A stretch of 64,000 nucleotides of DNA, taken from the NCBI GenBank assembly GCA_013399695.1, contig VXAU01003159.1, positions 310,001 through 374,000 on the forward strand, given 5' to 3'. The position numbers were made by a program, and so were the translations under genes. Below the pieces are notes generated by a model. It was not told where the DNA came from. It saw only the letters and a list, made by a program, of their open reading frames with translations, and searched no databases. Source of the DNA: Formicarius rufipectus. Lineage: Eukaryota; Chordata; Aves; Passeriformes; Formicariidae. Below are positions 49,201 to 61,200 of the stretch, piece after piece (the stretch's first letter is position 1; the number at the start of each line of letters is the position of its first letter).

Positions 49201-52200
49201 AGTGTAATTCAAGAGTCATGTATTAATAGCTTTATAATTAAGGACCACTAATTTTTTTAAACCTAAAATAGAGAATGGAGCCAAAAAAGCAATTGATGGA
49301 TGATGGAAAAGTCTGAAAAGTGCAGCAGGAGTAGTAGCCAATTGTCAGTTATCATAACAATATATAAGTAAATAGCAATAGTTCCTAGCTATACGTGTTC
49401 TAATTGTAGTAAGAAAAATGCTTGGATTTATAGTGTGAAAAATCTTAAACCTATTAGGTTTTAATTTTCACATCAAGAGTGTTTCATTTCTGAAATGTTT
49501 TTCTTTATACTATAAATTTGAATTTTGTTACAAGTGTTTTGGTTTCTATCTCAGACTTGTAAGATGGCATATGACATTGGGAGTAATAAGAGATAAAAAG
49601 TGAATGGCAACTGCTTGAGTATGTTGCATCTTTACAAAAAAGAAAAGTACTCATGTATTCTTCTGAGATCTTCTCACAAAGGAATTCCTCTATAAGCATG
49701 CAGGAAGAGATCACAGTAGCTGTGTTAGTGTTCAGGCTCCTAAATTCATTTCTAGGAGATTCCACATCAATAAATTACTGTAACAACATCAGAAAAATAA
49801 TCCATGTTTTGAGATCATTGAGCCACCTTGTACAAAACCATAACCTGCCTTTTTGAGGAAGAATCCATTGAAAAATGCAGTCTAAACTCTGTACCTGCTG
49901 GCAGAAAGCCATGTATGTACTATTCATTTAAGGCGTCAGCATTGGGGTTTTCATTTTTACACAGGTATTTTCATTCTGAACTGTATGAGTTAATCTGGAT
50001 TACAATAATGTAACCAAGATAAGTGCACCTTCTCTGCTGCCCTTCCTGCAGGCCTTTTTACAGAGGAGGGCATTATTTCTTACCTGCAGGATTTGGAAAT
50101 GAGCTAAATAACATTCATGTACTCTCAATGTCACAGCTGTAAACACTGCTCTCCTCATCCCCACATGCACAGAGAACTGAACAGTGCTTGTCTCCTCAGG
50201 GGTTTTTTTTAAGACTCTGTAAGCAGCATTCCATAGGCAGGAAGGTTTTTGGAGGAAATGGACTGACAAGAAGCTGTGTAAGACAGGATAAAAAACAGGC
50301 AGCTCTACACTGAACAGTGGTGGGATTAGGAGTCCAGTAACCACCTGTACAGATTCCCTAATACAAATCTGGACTGTTCTAGAGAGTCTCCTTCACAACA
50401 GTAACTTGTTTTAAAGACTGTATCTTCAACAGTTCTTGGTAAAGGTCTACTGGAACCCCTCTGCTAAGGGGCAGCAGAAAAAGGCACACAAGACAGATGT
50501 AGAGCCATTCTGGAGGGACACAGCAAAATCCTGCCCCTCCTTGAAACCTTGGATATTTTAGAGAGTAATCAGAGGCTGAGCTGTAAGGATTGAATTTTTA
50601 AGCAACTCTATTTTTTCCCATATGCCTTGTAAAAGGGACAGCAGAGCCTGTAACAGGGACGTAGCAAAAAATTGTTTGAATTTCTCATATGTTTATTGGG
50701 AACTTTGTTTGTAAATGAATAACACTTGATGAATATAGTCTGATGCTGGACAATGCCCTGATGGCAGGAAAGACATACAAAAACTGGACAGCACAACCTA
50801 AAGATATTCTTTGGCAGAGAAGTCACAGAGAATCTGAAGTGCTTTTCTTCCTCTTTGAAAAACTTTTTTGATCAATTATTTCCTCAGTACCTCCTCTTTG
50901 TATTTCTACTTCAAACATAGTTGAAATACCTACTAAGAATGTAACAATAAGCAACAATGACTGGAAGAATAATTTAAGTTCTTAAAATATTAATTTTTTT
51001 CTTTTATCTTTCATTGAAATCTGATTTCAAGGAATCTGATTTCACCAGGGACATTCCACTTTTCTCTTTTTTTATGCCACAGCCCTCTGAATTAGCTGAG
51101 AACAACTAAGGAAATTGGAAATCTCTAGGAAAACAAATTCTCAATTATCATAAAAGTAACAAGAGCCACACTTAGTCAGATTGCACTCATAAAGAAAATG
51201 ATCATTGAAAAAAATAGAGAATAAGGGATGAAGGAAAAAGCATTACCTGTTAAAATCATCCCCAAATTTATGTTAGAAAAATAAAGGTTTCATCAATTCT
51301 CAAAGTAGAAAATCCTACTTCATCTACATGAAACGGAATTTTACTGTTTGGGTATAAATAGAGCTATACAATACTAGTCTCTTTTATATGCTAATTTTAC
51401 TATCAGGTATCAATGAAAAAATAGGATAATTACTTGACAGAACGTCAAAACTGAAACAAAACACAAACCCTTGGGTCCTTCCTCCTTCTTGCCACCAGTA
51501 TCCCTGATAGGATCATCAATGCTGCAGTCTGTCCCAGCCCAAGAGGAATCACAAATGCAAGTGGCTTCATTACTACAAACCTGGAAAGGAAAATAAGTGT
51601 ATTTAACATGCAATTAGATATTTAATTGTAACAGTTTCACTGAGCGTTTGGAATTATATATCACACCAATAACCTGAAAGTTTACTTTAACCCTTCATAC
51701 ACTCGGTTAGGAAAAGCAGAACTAGTTCTATCATTACTTGCACTACAACCTGCACAGGATGTAAAAATAACAGAAATTCTCATTCAAAAAAATCTGTCTT
51801 CATTAACCAACTGGATGCCCAGAAGGAATATGAGCATTTGTGTTTGAAAAGGTTCAAAACATGGTTACACTTTACAACCTCTCATTCACAGCTTGCTCCC
51901 ATGTAGAATAAAAACCAATAAATTGTCATTGGTTTTGTTGGCATTTTTCCTAAGCAGCAATGAAGAGTGCTTGCTCATCCTCCAAAAGAGAGGTGACACT
52001 TCTTTCTAAGTTTACAAGTTGAATGACCTCTCAAAAGGGACTTAGGACTCTAAAATAGACAATACATTTATCAGCTACAGGAAAACCTATTCAATGGGCA
52101 AAACCTAAAACATCAAATCCATAGTGAGAGCTCATAGATACAAAACTTTCCGTATGAAAAAAATCATGGAATGGTGTTGCTAGGAGAAGTTACTACAGAA

Positions 52201-55200
52201 AAAACCATGACATGAGACACAGACATAAAATTAAGAACGAAGTTTTCATTATAGGACTACAAGCGAAGTCAATCATTAGACAAACAGCTAATAATGTCCT
52301 TTGGACACATAATGTGAAAAAAACTCCAGAACACAACCTACATACTAATGATTACAAGTAAATAGCACATACGATTTTTTATATTCTACTTTTATCACAC
52401 TCCGCTTCTTAAAGTACTCACTGAAGAATCTGAGCTAAGAAGCTGAAAATAAATAAATCTTAATGCAGGTTTGATCAATTGAAATACCCTTTTAAAATTA
52501 GGAATTTTAATAATCCCAAACAAAACAAGATAGTTCACTCACCCTCCGTGCCACTCAAAAGGTCCAAGATGACTTCTAAATCTCCCAGATAATTTTTAAA
52601 ATTGGAAAGTAAAGTTTCTTTTTGATTTTGAACCTAACCCTCTTTTTTGAAACACTCAATCTCATATTCAATTACAGACAACAAGAAGAAAAAATCGACC
52701 TTCTTATATAAAGTGTAGCCCCTTAAGGAAGTATTTGTCCCACTGAATCCCACAGTAGAAAGGTTTTATTGGCATTTAAAATAGCGAATCTGTTCATCAA
52801 AACATACCTAACATCTTACACAAATGGAGTTATGGGTAGAATAACAGAATATAATGTGCCTGAATGTAAAATGATACATTTTGGGTCTGTTCAAGAAGAA
52901 TGTTTCCTCTCTGTTGAGGACCCCCAGTTTGGAATCTATGAACACAGGACAGGACCAACTTTATAAAGGTGGTAGTATGCAGGAAAAAGTTTAACTGAAG
53001 ATGGCAAGTAGCTTGAAATAGGGATAGTACATTACAGAAGTCTTTACAATACTTAATGTCAAAGCTCTTTCTTGCCAGTAACAAACCAAACGCTTCAGAT
53101 ACAATTGCACGACTGGTTTGACAACTTGGCTTTCTAAAATTTTATCTGTGCTTCACAAAATGGCAGTCTTCTCATGAATCTAACATTTCTGCTTTCTGAT
53201 CAACAGGTCTTGGGAACACTTTCAGGTAGAGAACTGCCCAGGGTACATCAGGATCAGGTACAGCAGAGAGCTGGGGAAGCTGAGCTGCTCACTCCCAAGT
53301 ACAGACTCACCCCATGACCAGAACAGACTTTTCCATTAGAACCAATGGGACAGCTGCTTATGTTCAAGGACTGAATTGGCAGGCACTTTTTGTCCAGACA
53401 CATCATTTGAGGTCCACATGGAGCTCCATCCTCCACATAACCTAAATCTGTGTCATCATCTAAAAGAACATGAGCACCACTAGGAGAAATAAGTTTTAAG
53501 ATACTATTAGTACTATGACTGGAGTCTTTTGAAAATATTAAAAACATGTCAGTGTAGATGCTAAAAGACTCACACATTTCTTTCATTTAAGCATACAGAT
53601 AGACTGAACAAAACTATAAAGTTTTTCTGTACGACCACAGCAGTGACAATGTGTTCCAGTTGTAAAACTAAAAAGAAATCTAGATAATGTCTTAACTACT
53701 CAAGACAAGCACTGTCTTAACCCCTTATGCCTTGGGGATTTTTAAGTCTTTGACAGACCATGCTTTTTTTGCCTTTTTTCCCCCCAAATGCTGTGAAATG
53801 CTATTGCTAGAAAAATATTAAAAACTGACTTCCTATGTGATAACATTTAAATAAAAACACTAGTGGGATAATGGAAGAATTAAGAATCACTGTTCATTCA
53901 GGACCTAACTATGTCAGAGAGTATTCTTAGCAAGATCAGAATGTTGCCAATGCCCTTAAAACACAAACCCAGCATTGTGCAGAGCAGACTAAAACCCATT
54001 TACCTGTCTTTTAACTGAACAGTAGCTTAACATCTTACCCTGCCACAACTCTGCAGTTTCCTTCCTCTTAGCCTTCACTTCCTGATACCTATTTCCCTGA
54101 GTACTTAATACTCAAAATTATTATGTTTAAAATACGGGTCTTTGGCAATTACAGACTTCCTCCACTCGAAGAAGAGTATAATGCTGAGCATTATCATTAA
54201 GCTCTGACTGAAGTTCTGCTATTGGAGGGATCGGATAGAGTAATCAGGAGGATAACTCATATTTCACCTTTTTTAAATGTGGAATATTATGCTTTTTTTT
54301 TAATCAAAAGAAATACCACTTAGAATAAAGATTTTGCTAAAATATATTAATTACCTAAAATTCAGAGTTTTACATTTATATTTATCTTAATTCAATTAGG
54401 CTTGACAGAGCAGAATCATGTTGGAATACTGCATTATCTTTTACCTGCAGTCCACTATGCGTCCTTGATGATAAAAAGAATTTGGGATAATTTCTCCTTG
54501 AACTTGACCAACTCGTGGAACTCTAGTAAGATTAGTACAGAGCAAAAAGCCACAGAAAACATCACTGTAAAATGAAAACATAAACCAAAATATTATTGGA
54601 ATAATATGAGGTAGACTTACAAAAAAGAAAGTCTGGCAATGATGCTGCTGCCCACAGTAATATATTACCATAAGCCACATGATAGACTTTCAGAGTACAA
54701 GCCTGGAAATAAAATATTATATTATATAAATGACAAGAGGCAGAAACAAGTAATCGTTTATTCTAATGCACCAATGAACGTTCATCTGAACCAAGAATGT
54801 ATCTGTGTTCCAAGTACAATACAGCACAATTAAGAGGAGTTGAATTGTACAAAGCTTTGCAATTTCAGGTGAAATTATTTCCCCTCTCTCTAGCAGTTTA
54901 CATGCCATTCATTAATGTCAAGTTTGAATTTTTTATTGAATTTTATTTCCCTTGTAGGACAATAGAAATAATAACAATCATTACCATGCAGTTGTGTGCC
55001 CAGCGTTTAATAAAGAATTTGTGTTGGTTTATATCTGCATATATTTAAATATATCTTACATAAGATAAACAAGATATCTTTTATATCTTCAATAGAAGGA
55101 TATCAGCTAATACTGATAGTCCTGAGTCACAGAAGCAGCTGGATGAATGATGGAAACTGCCTTTGTATAAAACTGCAAAACATGTAAATAGCCCTTCAGC

Positions 55201-58200
55201 TAGACCATTTTCCTGCATCTCTTTCCCAAAAAAGAAAAGCTTTTAAAGAAATGAGGTTTTTAACATGCACATCAGAACAATATTATTCCCATATAAATAT
55301 TTTTAAAAAATTAAGCAACTCCTTTCCTTATGATCTTACCTGAAAAATAATTTTTTTAAAAGCCACTTGATAAACATCTAATAGTCAAAGAAGGAAAACA
55401 CCATTCTGAGGCTGAAATTTGAATGTGCATACTTACATTTCTTCTGATTTACTTACTGCTTTGTAATTTTTAAGTCTATCCACTAATGATCATTAACTTG
55501 AAAAGTAAATGTAATCAAATATTCATCTAGTAATGATCACAGGCAAATGAATCAGCCCTTTTCTCTATATCATCCAAATCTCTAACGGTCCTCTCTGATC
55601 ACAATAAAGGTTGGAATTAATTTGAAACAGCATAATCTGGGATCAGTCCCAGAGCAGGTGAAAACAACACATGTATTTGCAGCCTAATTTATTCCTATTA
55701 AGTCTGAGGTGTTTGTACGTTATGAACTTCAGACTTTTTGTTGCCTTGTCCCTCAGCTTCTCTGAAACACTTAAAGTCACAGCATATTCTTCTGAAAATC
55801 TGGCATTCTTCACAAGTGTATTGCTGAGTCATTCATGGATTGGTCAGTGGGATTTTTCAAGACACAAACCTTGCGAGGGAAAGAAGATTCAAAATAATGC
55901 AAATCAACCCCCTGAAACACTCATGAAAATAAAAAAAATAAAAGTAGACAATATTAAACCATTATCAATCTATTTAAATTACAAATAATCTCTACTAAAC
56001 TGAACTTACTGTTTACTGCACTGAATCCATCGGTCCCCATCCTTTCCACAGTTTCCTTTTGTTGTGCCTTCTGTGTTAAGCTTTTCATAACAAAATTTAT
56101 CAGATCCTGAAGACTCTGTTGGTGAAGAAAAAAGAAACATGCTTTCCACTGGCAACATAAGAGGTTTGAAACCTGCATAATTTATTGCAGGAGTTCTCTA
56201 CAATTCTTTTAATACAAAATATCAGTCTCAATACATTATGTGTACAAAGTCTCTTCCAGTGACTACAGTGGGAAACCACCAGACTAAACTGAAATACCTC
56301 CTGGTGCTCAATATTCAAAATTGGCTCTGAACTTCTAAAAATGTAACCTCCACAGTGTCTGTATCATCTTCTGCATATGAAACTTATCTGTGGTCTAATT
56401 TTGTTCACTTCATAACAGTTGCACATAGATTTAAAACCAGTTGTTTTCAGTTATTCCTGATCTGCATTTCAGAAGATCAAAGATTTTATATGTGACATTT
56501 ATGATAAGCATATGTTGTGACAACAACTCAATGCTTATTTTATTCCACTTTTCAGGTGTTGACAACAAACCAAAGTGGAACAGCCAAAGTATAATTTCTA
56601 CTTATTTTTAGGAGTAAAAATATGAACTAAAGTGTCTAAGACCACAGTTATTTACTAACCATCTCATTTTGGTTTTTTTCTAAAAATGAATATTAAAAAA
56701 AAGAAAAAAGCACAACAATTACATAGAACAAGATAAAGTAACAAAGGTAAATACAACAGAGTCATTTCAGCGGAAGTTACGATTAGACAAAATGTACAAG
56801 AAAGCATTAAATGCCAGAGTACTGGATATCCTGGTAGTTCTGCTCTGTTGAATTGTCTCAAAGTCATTACACAGAACATTCACCCCACTCTAGACTTAAA
56901 TCCTTACTATGCATATTTAAATTTACACCAATTATTACTCATTTTCCTGACTTGCAGGATGATACAGCAAAGAGCATGAACCACTGCTGGGATAATGGGA
57001 TTGACAACTATCATTAAAAAAGACCCAAAACATCTGTTTTTGAACTGTACCAAGAAATCCTCAAGCCCCCTCACTCCAGTAACATTTGCAGCCAGAACAG
57101 TCTCACTGACACCACTCCCAGACTCAGAATTTCACTTGACAATCAAGCCACAGTTTCCCACTGCAGTCTATTCACTCCACTAATCATAAAACTTTGAGTG
57201 ACAAGAACAAAAACCAAAACTACTAAAAAGACAAAGGCAGAAATGAACCAGAAATAAAACACGTTTAAGGTAGTTGAAGTCAACCTACTAGATCCCCAGA
57301 TATATTTGCACTGATTATCTCTTGTCTTGCATTCACCATTATAGCAACGACCCTAAACAAAACACAACATGTTAGCAGTGAGAACTGAACATCACTTCAT
57401 CACGTTTCCTTCCCACAACAATGTCTTATTTTGTCTCTTCACACACATTGGGATGTATAAGTGTTTTCATTAATTTGTGTAGATGGAGTACACATTTTGG
57501 CCCAGATTCCCAGAGCCAGCTGGTGTCCAATACATTCTGACATTTCAGCAGTTGCTTTATGCTTCCCCTTTACATAGTTGTAAAGAACTTATTAACATGA
57601 AGCATAGTAAAATACCTACATGCAAAATGTAGGGATACCAAGTGAATTTTACTAAGAGTAGAAATCTGTACTATTCATAGAGTGCATAAAGCACAAACAG
57701 CATTGATGTTGAAAGGATAAAATTTCTTAAGAATTCCAGAATACAGAATTTTAAAAAAAACAAGCCCTAAAGAAAAATGTGTATTTGACTGATATCTATT
57801 TACTGACATGTGATTTTAAACACAGAATACCTGATTAGAATCACAGGCATACCCATCTTGTTTATGAAGATTTGGTGGACACTGAAAAAATAAAGAATTT
57901 TTTTTGGTCGTGTATACTGTAATAACACATCATAATACATATGGAATTTTCCTGGGTTTAAGACAACCACACAACATACAAAGGAGGTAGAGAACATACT
58001 TAGTGTAGGAATCCTTATAGTTACAAATACAAATGAAAAAATAGACATCTTGAGCCATGAAATCCATGGTTTGAGTCTAACTTTCTGCATATTCCAAGTA
58101 GACATTAAGGAGGTGAGGAAAAATGAAAACAACTGTGTTCAGTAACAGGACATTTGGCAGCAAATACTGGGTTCACGTTTGCAATGCTGCCAATGGATTC

Positions 58201-61200
58201 ATTTCAGCTCCAGCACAAAATAAGGGAGCACTGAGTTGTAGCCTATCAGTCTATTGCTTACAGAGATTTGGGGGGGTTGTTATATTATTTGCTATGTTCC
58301 CTTGGCAATGGAAACCTTTTTGGTACAAACAAGTCACTAAGTCCAGAAGTCTCAGACTACTAAAACCACTCTCAAAGTTCTACCTCATCCAAAATGGACG
58401 TGCGAGAATTTGGAAAGGATATGCAGCTGCAACGTTCTCTATTAGCCAGTACTCTGAAGGGCAGCCCTTCCAGCTTGAGAAAGCCCTTCTCCCTCCCATT
58501 AAAAATACTCCATCTACAGAATATATAAAAGATTTACAATAAAATATCAGCAATAGCTACTTATCTGTAGGTATAGATGACTCAGATTATAAAATCAAAA
58601 AAAGATATTGTTAATTTACTGGCACCTATAACTATAGCAAATGCCTAAAGAGAAAGTGATCTATCCTGAGTCTTGTTTCTCCAAAGCTAAGAACTTGATG
58701 CAGCAGATGACTGCATCAGTTATGAAATTCTTATATAAACTTGAAGTTTCTATAAATGGAATAAATACACACTCAGTATTGAAAAGGAGCATATATCACC
58801 TAAAGCATCAAAGTTGCCGTGAAAATGGAAAATGTGCAGAATGTTGACTATTTAAAAGAACTCAAGTTAAAACAACTTTTTGGTTGCTGTTTCTTCCTAT
58901 GCTTTTGTGTATTAGCCAAATGCATACTAATATCCACAACTTTTAAAACTCTCACACATGTGCACACTCTTTAAAACAGTAACATTTTATGCAAGTCTTA
59001 GGAGGAGCAATTGAGGGAGCTCAGGTTGTCTAGCACGGAGAAGAGGAGGCTCAGGGGAACCTTCTTGCTCTCTACAACTCCCTGTGAAAGGAGGTTGTAG
59101 CCACGTGCCAGGGGTGGTTTCTTCTCCCTAGGTAACAAGTGACAGGATGAGAGGAAATGGCTTTAAGTTGTACCAAGGGAGGTTTAGTTTGGATATCAGG
59201 AAAAATTTCTTCACCAGAAGGGTTGTCAAGCATTGGAACAGGCTGCCCAGAGAAGCAGTAGAATCACTGTCCCTGGAGGTATTTAAAAGACACGTAGACG
59301 TGGCACTCAGGGACATGGTTTAGTGGTGGACTTGGCAGTGCTGGGTAACCTTAAAAGCCTTTTCCAACCATAGATTCCATATTTCTATACTGCATTAGCT
59401 GTAATTTTCTACATTCATATTTTAAACTATTTTATTTCATAAAATCTTACTGTTATTACCTTTGATACATTCACATTTGCAGTATATTCTTCAATTATAG
59501 ACCAGGCAAAGAGTAAAGGAGGATGTCTGATACATAGTATACACAAAACTTCATGAGTTGTAAAAAACAAATAAGGCTACAGAAGTCATATTTTGAGTCC
59601 ACTTAGACTATTTTTTGTGAGTTTACAATATTTTTCTCTTATTAAAAATTTTTTGTTAGTATTAAGAAATACCCACATCCCCCATCATTTTGGGTATATG
59701 AATGTGCAGAGTGTTAATAAAATCTTCCTGTTAAACACAAAAAAAAGAGTACAAACATCAATAGTGTAAGCAGAGAAAGTTTCTGCATACATACCTGTCC
59801 AGAATCCCCTGGGCAGAGCTCTGCAATATCGCATTCATTCACTGCATATCGACAGTCATAACCTCGTGGGAAAAACTGGAAAATGAAGAATACAGTTCAG
59901 AACTAAGATTATGTCAACATTAGCCGACTCTTTTCATTCTACCTAAAATACACTTTGAACTTTAACAGGCTGCACAAGGACAGCCGAAAAGAACAATAAA
60001 TACAAGGCAGCAACACTCACGAGACATGATGTATTACAGCAGGGTCCATCACTACAATGAGCTCCATTAGAAAGAGAGCACTTCTTACAACAGTCTGCAT
60101 AGCATTCCTGAAGAAAATATTTAAGCAAAAAGTTTAGTTTTCCATTTTAAGCTGTTCTTTTTCTTCACAATCTTTCCAACAAACTATTACATACCAGTTG
60201 ACAAAATGTTCAGTTTAGCACTGATCACCTGAAATTAATAGCTGGAAGAAGCCTTTGCAATACTAAAATACTAATATAAAGAGAGAATTATACTATAGCA
60301 ACCCAGGGATTCACATCTTCTGAAGCCTCTTCACAGGTGTGGAATAGCCTGTGACAAATTCATGCTGCTTAATCAAATTGTATCCAATGCAGAAAAAAAT
60401 TATTAAGAAAACTAACTATGGGTACAATTATATTTAAATACTGGAACTACAATTCAAATCTACACAGCATATTTTTGCAAAAAAATTACTGGAATGTTTC
60501 TACAATAGAGAAGAAAACAGTTTACTTGTTCTGTCTGAATACAGGCACCTATCTCCAAAGTATCAATAAGGATTCTACCACTCCAGACATGCTAACCAGG
60601 AAAAGTAAAGGGGTAAAGCACTTCTACAGTACAACTCAAACTTCAGGGAAACAGCTGCCTCTTGTCATTAGGATAACAGGAGCTGTTCTGAGGACACTCG
60701 CTCTCTTTACACTCATTCTCATTTGAAAACACATTTTAACACAGTCTTTTAATTAAACTGTTCCCAAGCAATAAGCAAAACAAATTAGTTACCAAAACCT
60801 TTCCCCCCTCCCTTACCAATCACTTAGTTTATCTTAATACATTTTGTAAGAAAGACTTGTGGAGTAATATATCTCAACTTGCCATTCGGAAACCGCAATC
60901 ACATTCTTCTCCTGCTTCTACATATCCATTTCCACACTCTGTGGTTTCAAAGAGCTGAAAGAAAAAAAACCCCACCCTTAAGTAAGAATAAAACTAGTGT
61001 CAAATGACTTTTTTGTCACACACAACCCATTTCAGGGACGGTACAAACACATGCTGCCTCAGCCAATGCACATGCCACGCTTCCATGATGGGAAGGGCAG
61101 TGTGTATTTCAGGTGCTGCTAGTTAGAACTGATCACATGAATGCTAGTCCTCTTTAGGAGAATAATGACCTCAGAAAATTATGATAAACAGAGAGACACT

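Larger units (their letters stand above)
48032..51468 (-). other. ADAM23: ADAM23 intron upstream of beta exon
   Basis: 3.4 kb. It holds an A/C-rich tract at 48463-48510 and a short (AC)n run at 48930-48944. Read-through from the stalk exon ends at a TGA at 51410-51412 (see findings). Nothing else is recognised. Confidence 0.6.
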
